Below, one piece after another: positions 19,653-28,546 of a stretch of DNA of 64,000 bases. Where the stretch lies: positions 1-64,000 of the forward strand of contig JAKIWI010000008.1 of assembly GCA_022750115.1 (NCBI GenBank), given 5' to 3'. This DNA comes from Thermoplasmata archaeon (GTDB taxonomy: Archaea; Thermoplasmatota; Thermoplasmata; Lutacidiplasmatales; UBA184). Positions within the stretch are counted from its first letter, which is position 1, and each line of letters begins with the position of its first letter. A program made the position numbers and the translations under genes. The notes below the pieces were generated by a model. That model was not told where the DNA came from, did no database searches, and saw nothing but the letters and a program-made list of their open reading frames with translations.

Positions 19653-20084
19653 CTAACCATTTCGACGGCCCTTGGGCGGTCGCCGGACCGCCCCACCGTC
19701 GTTCGTGCCGCCCGACGACCTCTCCGAGCCCCTGCGAAACATCCGTTGCAAAAGGTCCCAATCGATTCGGTCCGCCGAGGGGAACCGGACACAGCCGACT
19801 CCGACTCGGGCGTTCTCGAGCTCGTTGGCGAACTCCGAAACCAGCTCACCGCCGAACTAGATCGAGACGTGGCGGACCCGGCTCGCGAAGGCCAACCCAT
19901 TGGCATTGTCGCGCCGGTCCCTCGGTATTCCGCACTCCATCCACTCGTCGAAACCAGGCAAGGTTCGACGGGCCAACTCCCGCAAGCGCGCCATCGCCGG
20001 GCGACGGTCCACCGGCACCTGGGCGCGGTAGGCGTCGACGGGCTTCGTGGAGCTCGGGACCACAGAGCGACCCATCCGCGGCAC
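19653..20084 (-). pseudogene. DUF1801-like gene interrupted by an in-frame TAG
   Basis: VDAYRAQVPVDRRPAMARLRELARRTLPGFDEWMECGIPR...FASRVRHVSI[TAG at 19857-19859]FGGELVSEFANELENARVGVGCVRFPSADRIDWDLLQRMFRRGS... continues in the same frame to TAG at 19653. Confidence 0.75.
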
Positions 20085-20123
20085 CTCGATCGAACGGGTT
20101 GGAACGTGGGGCCTCGGTCGAGG

Positions 20124-20363
20124 CTACCCTCGGGTCGATTCGATCTGTTCGACCCAGTCGCACTTGATGCCGTGGTGCTCGTGGTGGCGTCGTACCGCCG
20201 CCTCGTCCGGGGCGTTGAGCACGCAGAACACCTTGTTCTCGGCCTTGTTGAACAGGATGTCGTGGTGGGTGACCCCGAACTCGTCCTTGGGTGCGCTCTG
20301 GAGCTTGTGGAGGGTCTCGGCGGAGATCGTTCCCATCGGGTGGCTGTCGATGAACTTCGGCAT
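20124..20363 (-). CDS. DUF4242-like small protein
   Basis: MPKFIDSHPMGTISAETLHKLQSAPKDEFGVTHHDILFNKAENKVFCVLNAPDEAAVRRHHEHHGIKCDWVEQI. Confidence 0.8.
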   Translation of the reverse strand: MPKFIDSHPMGTISAETLHKLQSAPKDEFGVTHHDILFNKAENKVFCVLNAPDEAAVRRHHEHHGIKCDWVEQIESTRG

Positions 20364-20560
20364 GTCCTCCCCATCTCCTGACTCGACTTAAATCGTACGG
20401 AATCGGACGGGCCGGGCGGCCGACGGGCTCGGCACGAGGGCGTTGGAGCCACGACGGTCGACCCCGCTCCGACCGCCCCCGGGGGCAGCACCCCCGCGCC
20501 GACCGCACGGCGGCGCTCCCCCGGAGACGATTACTAGGGGCGGGACTCCTCCCGACGGCG

Positions 20561-20809
20561 ATGACCAGCTACGGGGACCAACGGCGAGCGGCCGCGGCTC
20601 ACAAAGACCTGAGCCGATTGCTGGGCGATCCCGCGGCGGTCGGCCTGGTCCTCATCGACGACGATGGTCGCGAACTGCCCATGGTCAAGGGTCAGGTGAT
20701 CCGCGTCGGCGTGGACACGGTGGTGTTCCGGCACGATGGGATGGACGAGGAGTTCTCGCTGGCGACGATCTCGAAACGCCTTCACGGCGACTCGGCCGTC
20801 ACCTACTGA
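20561..20809 (+). CDS. Hypothetical small protein
   Basis: MTSYGDQRRAAAAHKDLSRLLGDPAAVGLVLIDDDGRELPMVKGQVIRVGVDTVVFRHDGMDEEFSLATISKRL; globular-looking composition. Confidence 0.65.
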   Translation: MTSYGDQRRAAAAHKDLSRLLGDPAAVGLVLIDDDGRELPMVKGQVIRVGVDTVVFRHDGMDEEFSLATISKRLHGDSAVTY

Positions 20810-20861
20810 GTTCCGCTCGACCGACGCCCCGAGGGGAGCGCGGCGAGCGAACGGCTCGACG

Positions 20862-21334
20862 TCACCGAGTCGATCGAGCCCGTCGTGAGGCCCGCAGGCC
20901 CCCGCGGGCAAGGACTCGATCCTTCTTCCACGGCCGTCCGAACTCCTCTGGCGTGGGGATCCCGCCACGGGAGGGGGGACATCGAGAAAGGTGGATTCGG
21001 AGCTTCGGCGAGTTCCGACGCGGTTCCACCCGCTTGACCACCTCGCGATTCCAGTCCGATGCCCAAACGATCCGGACCCGCTGGCGCAGGGAATCCCTCA
21101 GCGGGCCGTCGGGCAGTATCCAGCCCACCCGTCCCCGATCGGTCTGCGCCTGGGTGACGATTCCGGCCCTCCCGAGCCGTCGAAGCTCGGTGATCGCCTC
21201 GATGACCTGACCGCCGGTCATCTCCGCGATTCGGTTCGGGTCAAGGGTTGCCTAGCGTTCGCGAGGGCTCCGAAGGTCGAGGCCCTCGACTTGCTCCCGA
21301 ACTGGGCGATGACCCCGGGGTCCACGCTCGCCAT
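20862..21334 (-). pseudogene. Winged-helix regulator-like gene with a probable 1-nt frameshift
   Basis: Frame 1 MASVDPGVIAQFGSKSRASTFGALANARQPLT breaks near 21230-21240; frame 2 continues NRIAEMTGGQVIEAITELRRLGRAGIVTQAQTDRGRVGWILPDGPLRDSLRQRVRIVW. Confidence 0.6.
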
Positions 21335-21475
21335 CGTCGGACCGGAACGTGGGCGGGAGGGCAGGACCGTATCCAACTGAGATTCCAATCCGGCAACCCG
21401 CGAATCGGTGGTGGGAGGATCCGACCGATAGGGACCGCACCTCCGCGAAGTGGGTCATCATATCCCGCGCGGGGA

Positions 21476-22198
21476 TTGCGCTCGAGGGGGAGGTTCTCGA
21501 TCGCTCGCGTCCGGGTCCTCGAGTCGACCCGTGTGACCCCGACGGTTCACGACGTCAAGTTCGAGAAGCCCCCCGGGTTCGCGTTCGCGCCCGTCCAGTT
21601 CTGCGGGCTCGAGTTTGGCACCGCGGAGGGCTCGCTCGAGTATCCGATGTCGCTCGCGTGCTCGCCGACCCGGCCGTACCTCGAGTTCGGCGCACGGGTT
21701 TCGGAATCGCCGTGGAAGCAGGCGTTCGCGAAGCTGCGCCCGGGCGACGAAGCCGAGGTCGATGGTGCCTATGGGCACTTCCTCCTGAACGAGACCTCCC
21801 CGGCCGTCCTCGTCGCGGGCGGGATCGGCATCACGCCCCTCAAGGGCATGGCGGAGTTCGCGACCGACCGTCGCCTTCCGATCGACGTGCGCCTCATCTA
21901 CTCGAACCGGAACGAGGAGGAGATCGCGTACCGAGCCGAGCTGGAGGAGTTGGCCCGCCAGAACTCTCGATTCCAAGTCGTCCATACCCTGACCCGGGCC
22001 GGGGAGGATTCGCCTTGGGCGGGTCGCCGCGGGCGAATCGACGCCGAACTCCTCCGGGGGGTGTCGAGCCGGCTCGACCACCCGGTCTTCTACCTGTGCG
22101 GCACGTCGGGGCTCGTTCAGGAGTCGTATCGAACTCTCGAGAGCCTCGGCGTCCCTGCCGATCGGGTCGTGCACGAGGTCTTTCGCGGTTACGGATAG
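21476..22198 (+). CDS. Ferredoxin/flavodoxin reductase-like FAD/NAD oxidoreductase
   Basis: ARVRVLESTRVTPTVHDVKFEKPPGFAFAPVQFCGLEF...AVLVAGGIGITPLKGM...VFYLCGTSGLVQ; start uncertain (TTG at 21476). Confidence 0.8.
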   Translation: MRSRGRFSIARVRVLESTRVTPTVHDVKFEKPPGFAFAPVQFCGLEFGTAEGSLEYPMSLACSPTRPYLEFGARVSESPWKQAFAKLRPGDEAEVDGAYGHFLLNETSPAVLVAGGIGITPLKGMAEFATDRRLPIDVRLIYSNRNEEEIAYRAELEELARQNSRFQVVHTLTRAGEDSPWAGRRGRIDAELLRGVSSRLDHPVFYLCGTSGLVQESYRTLESLGVPADRVVHEVFRGYG

Positions 22199-22356
22199 GG
22201 AGGCATCCCGCCCCCTCGACCGCCCACTGGAGCCGCGTTGCATTCGGGGTGGTCGGACCAGACCGAAGCCGAACCGCGAGATCCCGCAGAGTCACGTAGG
22301 CTCCGCAGTCCGCCTAGCCTATCGGCCCCAAAGCAATCCCGACTTGGGGGGATTTC

Positions 22357-22668
22357 GTGGCTCGCAGGTTGGTCGTGATTCTGGCAATCCTCGCCGTCGT
22401 ACTCGCGGTCACCGGTTACCTTCTGACGCTCGAGGGGAACGCGCTGGCGCAGAATGTCGACGCGCGATACCAGGCGTGGTCGAAGGGCTGCCCCGCGCCA
22501 AGCTACGGCCCCTGTCCCAACGGGACCTTTCCGGGCGCGGGCCAAGGAGACCAGATCGAACAGTACATGGAACTCGGGGCGATCGCGCTCGTCGGCGCCT
22601 GGGTACTCGGGCTCGCCGCGATCGCCGTTTTGGTCGTCGGCCGCCGGAAGCGCCCACGACAGGTTTAG
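22357..22668 (+). CDS. Small two-TM membrane protein with extracytoplasmic CPAPSYGPC loop
   Basis: Two TM segments flanking KGCPAPSYGPCPNGTF. Confidence 0.65.
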   Translation: MARRLVVILAILAVVLAVTGYLLTLEGNALAQNVDARYQAWSKGCPAPSYGPCPNGTFPGAGQGDQIEQYMELGAIALVGAWVLGLAAIAVLVVGRRKRPRQV

Positions 22669-22812
22669 GGGCCCTCCCCTGGGCGGCTCGAACCACAGCG
22701 GCTCGGGCGCCTCGGGTGAGACGCCCGTCCCTCGGGCCGGTGACCCTTCGAGCACCCGCCGCCGAGCTTCGGGAAAGCCCTTAGGGAAACCCGGCTTCCC
22801 CAACAGAAAGTG

Positions 22813-23130
22813 ATGCGGTCAGCACGCCATCTTGCGTTGGTCATCACCGCATGGGTCGCGCTCTCCCTGCTCGTGACGGGGGTCGTGCTCGTTCGGGAGT
22901 ATCCTGCTCACGCGTCGGACAACTGCCACTGCGCGCCCGGGCGCGCTTGCAGTTGCCCCGCCGCGCTCGACGTCTCGCTCACGTGGGAGCAACAATTCGG
23001 CCTTGTCCTCCTGCTCGGAGGTTTGGCGCTTCTCCTCTGCGGATTGGGTGTGACGCTCGCGCTGGTGGCCGTCAAAGCGACGCGGCGGCGGGTCGAATCT
23101 GGGTCACCTCGCCGCGAGGGCCCAGATTAG
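22813..23130 (+). CDS. Small two-TM membrane protein with Cys-rich loop
   Basis: Two TM segments flanking DNCHCAPGRACSCPAA. Confidence 0.6.
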   Translation: MRSARHLALVITAWVALSLLVTGVVLVREYPAHASDNCHCAPGRACSCPAALDVSLTWEQQFGLVLLLGGLALLLCGLGVTLALVAVKATRRRVESGSPRREGPD

Positions 23131-23365
23131 AACTCCCCCCTTCGGGGATACGCTGGCTTGGGTTGGCACTTCGGATTCGATCGGCCGATTGCCGGAAGAC
23201 TTCGGAAAACGAGTGCCTCATCGCTTTTCCGGGCGGAGAGGCCGTTGGTGGGACTCCGCAAGGTCGTCCACCGGTCTCAGCTGGGTTTGATGCGGCGACC
23301 CGGGCGTCATCGTGTCCACGGGGCTGCACGTCGGGGGGGGGGAGGCCCCGTGATTGAACGATCGG

Positions 23366-23977
23366 CTACTTGCTCTTGGAGGCGGTCGTCTCGCGCACGG
23401 CCTCGTAGTGCAGGACCAACTCACCGTACTTCATGGTGGTCGCGGAGAGCAACTTCAGGTTGGTTTGGGTCTTCATCGGGTCCCAGTACCGGGGCCCGCG
23501 ACCGAAGACCACGGGCATGACGAGGAACCAGTAGTCGTCCGCGAGATTGAGACGGAGGACCTCGTGGATGAGCCGGGGTCCCCCCTCGATGATGATGTTC
23601 CCGCCCTTCTCGCCCTTGAGCTTCGCGACGATCTTCGCGAGGTCGCCCTTCAGGACCCGCGAGTTGGCCCAATCGAGGTTCTTGAGTCGATGCGAGAGGC
23701 AGACCTTGTCCACCCTCTCCAGGAAGCGAGAGTAGTCGAACATGAACTCGGGAGAGCCCGCCTTCCGTGCCTTGAGGGAGTGGACGCGACGATGGCCGGT
23801 GAAGGAGCGGCGGCCCATCACGACCGTCGTGACGTCCGAGAACCGGTCGGTCCACATCTTCTGGAAGAACTCGTCCGGTTCGCCCGGTTTCCCCGAGGGG
23901 AGATCGGACCCCGGGTACGTGGGGAACTCGCCGCGTCCGTCGAGGGTCATGTACACATTGGCCGTGATTTTTCGCAT
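23366..23977 (-). CDS. RibD C-terminal/dihydrofolate-reductase-like protein
   Basis: MRKITANVYMTLDGRGEFP...DVTTVVMGRRSFTGH...NIIIEGGPRLIHEVLRLNLADDYWFLVMPVVFGRGPRYW. Confidence 0.88.
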   Translation of the reverse strand: MRKITANVYMTLDGRGEFPTYPGSDLPSGKPGEPDEFFQKMWTDRFSDVTTVVMGRRSFTGHRRVHSLKARKAGSPEFMFDYSRFLERVDKVCLSHRLKNLDWANSRVLKGDLAKIVAKLKGEKGGNIIIEGGPRLIHEVLRLNLADDYWFLVMPVVFGRGPRYWDPMKTQTNLKLLSATTMKYGELVLHYEAVRETTASKSK

Positions 23978-24026
23978 GTTCGTTTCCTCGGGTTCTCGCT
24001 CGAAATCGGGACGCGTCGTTCCAGCC

Positions 24027-24476
24027 TCACCCGTCCCATCGGGACCGCAGGTCATGGCCGGTCTCGAGGACCGACTTGAGATTCATTCCGTAGTACGTCC
24101 AGCCCCACTCGGTGATCCCGTAGAGGTCTGTCCACTTCTTTTCCCGGGGGAAACCCCGGTGGACGAGCCGGAACACCGCACCTCCCTTGTTGGGGCGGAC
24201 GGAAATCGTGAGGACGGTCCCCTCGAGCGGCACGCCGTTCCACGCCCAGGTCAAGGCGATCGACCGACCCTTCTCGAACCGCCGGACGATGCCCTGGTGA
24301 CGCCAGCCTCCGTCGAACTCCAACTCGTACATCGCCCCCGCCTGGGCGGGCAGCTCCGCCCGCACGACCATCCACGAGGCCAGCCCCGAGGGCGTGGAGA
24401 TGGCCTCGAAGACCTTCGGTGGGGAGGCGCGGACGAAGAAGTGCCGGTCGACGGTGACGGTCTTGCTCGAGGACAT
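24027..24476 (-). CDS. SRPBCC/AHSA1-like protein
   Basis: TVDRHFFVRASPPKVFEAISTPSGLASWMV...WRHQGIVRRFEKGRSIALTWAW. Confidence 0.85.
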   Translation of the reverse strand: MSSSKTVTVDRHFFVRASPPKVFEAISTPSGLASWMVVRAELPAQAGAMYELEFDGGWRHQGIVRRFEKGRSIALTWAWNGVPLEGTVLTISVRPNKGGAVFRLVHRGFPREKKWTDLYGITEWGWTYYGMNLKSVLETGHDLRSRWDG

Positions 24477-24507
24477 CCGAACCCGTGGAGTTCTCGAATT
24501 CCTGCCC

Positions 24508-24519
24508 AGATATATATCT
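24508..24519. promoter_or_regulatory. Palindromic TATA element between divergent SRPBCC and ArsR genes
   Basis: AGATATATATCT perfect palindrome, about 26 nt upstream of a GTG start at 24539 and 32-43 nt upstream of the minus-strand start at 24476. Confidence 0.6.
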
Positions 24520-24538
24520 TGAGAGGCATGTCATTCGC

Positions 24539-24868
24539 GTGCCCGACGTTTTCCAGCTCCTCTCGGAGCCGTCCCGGAGGCACCTGCTCGAGGCGCTGCG
24601 GGACGGGGAGCGGTCGGTGAATGACCTGGTCGACACGACCCGGATGTCCCAGCCCGCGGTCTCAAAGCACCTACGGTTGCTCAAGGATTCGGGGATGGTG
24701 GCGCTGCGGAGGGACGGTCGGCAGCATCTGTACTCGATTCGGGGGGCACCGTTCCGAGAAGCGTCGGAATGGTTGGGTTTCTACGAGCGATTCTGGCGCG
24801 ACGGTCTTGCCCGTATGGACGAGCTCCTCCGATCGAAGGCCCCCCCAAAGAAGCGGGTGAAATCATGA
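24539..24868 (+). CDS. ArsR-family transcriptional regulator
   Basis: VPDVFQLLSEPSRRHLLEALRDGERSVNDLVDTTRMSQPAVSKHLRLLKDSGMVALRRDGRQHLYSI; ATG at 24485 also possible. Confidence 0.9.
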   Translation: MPDVFQLLSEPSRRHLLEALRDGERSVNDLVDTTRMSQPAVSKHLRLLKDSGMVALRRDGRQHLYSIRGAPFREASEWLGFYERFWRDGLARMDELLRSKAPPKKRVKS

Positions 24869-25344
24869 GCGAGCCGAGCGCACCGCAGGACACCGTACGC
24901 GTCGAGCGAACCATGCACGCCCCGCCCGAGCGGGTGTTCCGCGCGTTCCTCGATCCCGACCTGATCCGACAGTGGGTGACCCCGGGAGACCTCGTGGTCG
25001 ACGGGGTCACCGTGGACCCCAAGGTCGGGGGGCGGATCGTGGTTGACCACTCGCGAAACGGGATCCCCACGGGAAGGTTTGAGGGCGAGTTCGTGAAAAT
25101 CGTGCCGAGCCGAGAGCTGGTCTATCGGTGGGCGTTCGTCGGGACCGAACCGGAAAAGGGAGAATTCTTCGACACGCTCGTGACGGTCACGCTCGCCCCG
25201 GTCGCCGGAGGGATGACCCGCGTGACCGTCGTCCACAACAAGCTCGAGGACCTCAGGCACGGGGCTCCGGAAATCCACGCCCGGGTCACGTGGGGATGGA
25301 ACACCGTGTTGGAGAAAATGGAGAAAGCCCTTCAGGGTCCCTAG
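24865..25344 (+). CDS. SRPBCC/AHSA1 family protein
   Basis: VRVERTMHAPPERVFRAFLDPDLIRQWVTPG...VTLAPVAGGMTRVTVVHNKLED; start overlaps the arsR stop. Confidence 0.9.
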   Translation: MSEPSAPQDTVRVERTMHAPPERVFRAFLDPDLIRQWVTPGDLVVDGVTVDPKVGGRIVVDHSRNGIPTGRFEGEFVKIVPSRELVYRWAFVGTEPEKGEFFDTLVTVTLAPVAGGMTRVTVVHNKLEDLRHGAPEIHARVTWGWNTVLEKMEKALQGP

Positions 25345-25545
25345 TCAGCCTTCGGCACGAAACCGCCGGGGGGGGGCCGCGACCCCTCGAAGCCCTGCTC
25401 CAACCGAACGCGGGGGTTCGACGATCCGGCAGAGGCGGTGTTGCTCCGTGCGAGGGGCGCACAGTTTGCTCGGCCGGGTTGAAAATCCCTCTCGGTCCCT
25501 GGCCTTCCGACCTGGGGAAGGGCGGTAGTCGGCTACCGGATCGAA

Positions 25546-25597
25546 GCCCGTGCTGGGATTCGCCTATTTATTTTGGCACGTCGGATTCGTCGACTCG
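25546..25597 (+). repeat. Direct repeat copy 1 (att-like): tRNA-Arg 3'-end 17-mer plus downstream block
   Basis: GCCCGTGCTGGGATTCG (17/17 to 36250-36266) then AT-rich spacer then GGCACGTCGGATTCGTCG. Confidence 0.75.
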
Positions 25598-25662
25598 ACA
25601 ACCGACACGGACGAAATTCGGATCGCCCGCGTGCTTATCAGGAATCGGCTCATGAGCTAATC

Positions 25663-25896
25663 ATGAGTACCGCGGATCCGATGTCCAGCATTCCCGCCCA
25701 CCGATCCACGATCCAACTGCTCCAGCAGCTCAAGCCGGCCAACAAGAATTGGGACGACTTCCTGCTCTCGGCGTTCGAGGACTGGCTACCCCCAGAAACC
25801 GTGACGGAACTCGAGCGGCGAGAGCGGGCGGAGTCGAGTCGGACCTTCCGGGAAGTCGAGCGCGCGCACCCGAAGATTCGGCGCCTCCGAGCTTGA
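25663..25896 (+). CDS. Putative type II antitoxin
   Basis: 77 aa, MSTADPMSSIPAHRSTIQLLQQLKPANKNWDDFLLSAFEDWLPPETVTELERRERAES...; directly upstream of a RelE-like ORF. Confidence 0.6.
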   Translation: MSTADPMSSIPAHRSTIQLLQQLKPANKNWDDFLLSAFEDWLPPETVTELERRERAESSRTFREVERAHPKIRRLRA

Positions 25897-25899
25897 GCT

Positions 25900-26220
25900 G
25901 TGCCATCGAATCCGCTGGACCCCTGGAAGGACCAGTTCACGTTCGTCCGCTCGGCCGAGCGGGAGTTTCTACTGATGCCCACCCCGGTCCAACAGGCCTT
26001 CGTACACGTGTTCCCTGAGTTCGGTCGGCACCCCTGGAGCGCCTCTGCGACGCTGGACGTGCTCCCCCTCCGGGAGATGCCGGGTCGTTGGAGGTTGAAG
26101 GTGGCGGGCGGACACCGCGGGATCTACCGCTCTCACCAAGGGCGTCCCGACTTCGAGATGTTTCAGTCGAGAACCGAGGTCTACAATCAACTCCGCCGCC
26201 TCCTCTCCTCCCGGCCCTGA
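25900..26220 (+). CDS. RelE/ParE-like toxin
   Basis: FVRSAEREFLLMPTPVQQAF...LDVLPLREMPGRWRLKVAGGHRGIYRSHQGRPDFEMFQSRTEVYNQLRRLL; 3 nt from the antitoxin stop. Confidence 0.7.
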   Translation: MPSNPLDPWKDQFTFVRSAEREFLLMPTPVQQAFVHVFPEFGRHPWSASATLDVLPLREMPGRWRLKVAGGHRGIYRSHQGRPDFEMFQSRTEVYNQLRRLLSSRP

Positions 26221-26296
26221 ATCATGGGCGCGAGTCCGGTCCATGGTCGGGAGCGAGCAGGCCCAGGGTGCGGCGCAATCGGCTTCGGGGCAAACG

Positions 26297-26345
26297 CCCG
26301 CGCTGGGATTCGACTAAATAATTAGGCAGGTCGGATTCGTCGCAC
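26297..26345 (+). repeat. Direct repeat copy 2 (att-like)
   Basis: GCCCGCGCTGGGATTCG (16/17 to the tRNA 3' end) then AT-rich spacer then GGCAGGTCGGATTCGTCG. Confidence 0.75.
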
Positions 26346-26561
26346 CGACGGTGGGCGGGGGCCGGAAACCGGCTAAGCTGTGTCGCTCAGCAAGCGCCGG
26401 CCCCAATCTGGAAAGACAAGTCAGCCCATCCGACGCCTGCGCTCCGGCGATGGTCTGCGCTCTGACGGGCGGCCCCCACCTTTGGCAACGGACACCTCCC
26501 AAGCCCGCTAATACCAGCCTCTACCTCGCCCCAGAGGCGGTTTGTCGAGTCGATAGGTTCT

Positions 26562-26948
26562 ATGGACGGCCAATCGGGAGCCCCCGTGAACTTGCCGGAG
26601 GGGGCGCTTGAGTTTCAGAGTCGGGTGAAGCGCGGGGTCACTTGGCGACTCGGGTTCCTGTTGGTGGACGCGGCGTTACTACTCTGGTTCGGAGCGTCAA
26701 TCAACGCCATGCGACTCTTCACGATCTGGAAGGCTCCCACGTACGTTCCCGGAAGCGTGATCCAGTACTGGTGGGGCTTGGGGGCCGTGATGGGAGCGAC
26801 CCTGGTCCTGGTCGCCGAGTTCGGTGTCTTCAGCTGGCGCGTTCGGGAGACCGCGCTGAGGCGCTTCCCGGGCACATTCCCGCTCGGCCGCGCACGAGTT
26901 CCCGAGGGACCGCCGCCCCCGCCCGCATTCAGCTCCTCGGGCCGTTGA
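26562..26948 (+). CDS. Two-TM membrane protein
   Basis: WRLGFLLVDAALLLWFGASI and VIQYWWGLGAVMGATLVLVAEF segments. Confidence 0.6.
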   Translation: MDGQSGAPVNLPEGALEFQSRVKRGVTWRLGFLLVDAALLLWFGASINAMRLFTIWKAPTYVPGSVIQYWWGLGAVMGATLVLVAEFGVFSWRVRETALRRFPGTFPLGRARVPEGPPPPPAFSSSGR

Positions 26949-26958
26949 GAACGGTCCC

Positions 26959-27261
26959 CTAATTGGGACCCTTCCCCAACAATTCCCCGGATTCGGATGT
27001 GCGGAGTCTACCTTGGTGTCGGCCGATCCGAAGACCAAGGTAGGAACTGAATCCCGCGAGGATCAGGAGCCCCGCAGACCAAGCGGCCAAGACATCGAAG
27101 TACTGAGAGGCCGGTAAGGTTGTGCAGCCGTTTTTTGAGCAGACGTGCAGGGCATGGGGCGACTGAAAGAAGAGCGGAACTACCTCGATGATCAAGATGG
27201 CGATGAGGAAGATCGCCATTGCCATGAACGCGTAGACTGGCCACGGCCGTGAGGAGGTCAT
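26959..27261 (-). CDS. Two-TM membrane protein with CSKNGC loop
   Basis: MTSSRPWPVYAFMAMAIFLIAILIIEVVPLFF...HVCSKNGCTTL...AWSAGLLILAGFSSYLGL. Confidence 0.65.
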   Translation of the reverse strand: MTSSRPWPVYAFMAMAIFLIAILIIEVVPLFFQSPHALHVCSKNGCTTLPASQYFDVLAAWSAGLLILAGFSSYLGLRIGRHQGRLRTSESGELLGKGPN

Positions 27262-27379
27262 TGTCGGAACGTGGGTCTCGGGCACCGCCGCATCAACAGC
27301 CCGATAGAAGGACTCTCCTCCGCTGCCCAAAACCCTCCCGTTTGGCAGGAAGTCGGAGCCGTCGACAGTTCCGGAAAGT

Positions 27380-28297
27380 GTGAAAGCCCCCCAACCGGGG
27401 AGTCCAGCCTTGGGGCCGGCATGGTCGTTATCCGCGCTCAGAACCTTCTGCCACCGTCTGGATGGATTCGTGCGGCTGCCATTGACGACCTCACGATCCC
27501 CCCGCCTATTGCTTGGGCTTGTAGTGGTTGGGCTGGTTGTCATCGCTGGCCTTCCGGGCCCCGCCGCGGCCCGCTTACCGCAGTACGGACCGGTTGTGTT
27601 CTCGCAGAAGGCTCCATTCTCGAACGTCACAACCCAGTGGGGGAGCGGGGTGTACTGGGGGACCAATCCCCAGACCTACCCTCCTGGCTGTGCCCCGACG
27701 TTCCGTCAGCCCCACCGAGGGGCATTCAACGCATCGACGGGTGCGGTCCAACTGGAGCTGAAGGCGTCCGTAACGAGCTGTGGATCGCCCGGCTTCTACG
27801 GAATGTTGCACACACGATTCACCATCGGAAACTTCACCTACACTGTCCCGGCGAACGCCTCCCCGAACCTGACTTACACCTTGTGGTACCACTGGAATGG
27901 CACTGGCGTGCTCCGATACAACATCAGCAATGTCTCCCCGCCGAACGGAATCATCGCGATTGTAGCGGGTGTGGATGCGGGAATCTGTGGACCGTCGCGG
28001 ACCGGCCCGATCGCTTGTGAATGGAGTGCAACGGTCGGGGCGTTAGCGAACGGCACCAGGTCTGGATTGGTCCAGTTCAATTTCACCCGCCCCGGCCAAT
28101 TCAATGGCATTTCCTCGACACATGGATGGCACTTCGCTCCCGGGCAGGTCGTTACGCTCCAGACCGTGCTCGCCTCGTGGATATACATCGACGCAGGAAG
28201 CTCGGTTCCCGTCGGGGCGCGAGCGTCTGGGACTCTCGACCTCTACTCGGGATCCCTTGGGTTCACGCTCATTTCGGTCAAGATCACCGAAAAGTGA
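27380..28297 (+). CDS. Exported, sequon-rich protein
   Basis: Hydrophobic LLLGLVVVGLVVIAGLPGPAAA, then an Asn/Thr/Ser-rich ectodomain with N-x-S/T sequons. Confidence 0.65.
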   Translation: MKAPQPGSPALGPAWSLSALRTFCHRLDGFVRLPLTTSRSPRLLLGLVVVGLVVIAGLPGPAAARLPQYGPVVFSQKAPFSNVTTQWGSGVYWGTNPQTYPPGCAPTFRQPHRGAFNASTGAVQLELKASVTSCGSPGFYGMLHTRFTIGNFTYTVPANASPNLTYTLWYHWNGTGVLRYNISNVSPPNGIIAIVAGVDAGICGPSRTGPIACEWSATVGALANGTRSGLVQFNFTRPGQFNGISSTHGWHFAPGQVVTLQTVLASWIYIDAGSSVPVGARASGTLDLYSGSLGFTLISVKITEK

Positions 28298-28546
28298 CGT
28301 TCGGTCTGGAGCCGCAGGGGCCGCCCTCTGCGATCCCGTTTGGGAAGCAGTCAGGGGGGACCGAGATTCAGCGGGAATGTCGGGGTGCCCCCCCCGCACT
28401 CTGCAAGACTGCGAAGCGCCCCGAGCGGACGACCCCGGCCGGGTTCGCGTCCGAGAGGGCACTCCCAGGTGGTCCCTATCGGAGATTCTGGCACGCTTTG
28501 GGCGAATTCGTGGCAGCGCAGGACATCCGAGGAGTCTCGGACACGC

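Noticed and set aside
22790-23200. Third copy of the att-like repeat near 23162 (TTGGCACTTCGGATTCGATCG)
   Set aside because: Shares only part of the downstream block and lacks the tRNA-derived 17-mer; could be chance.
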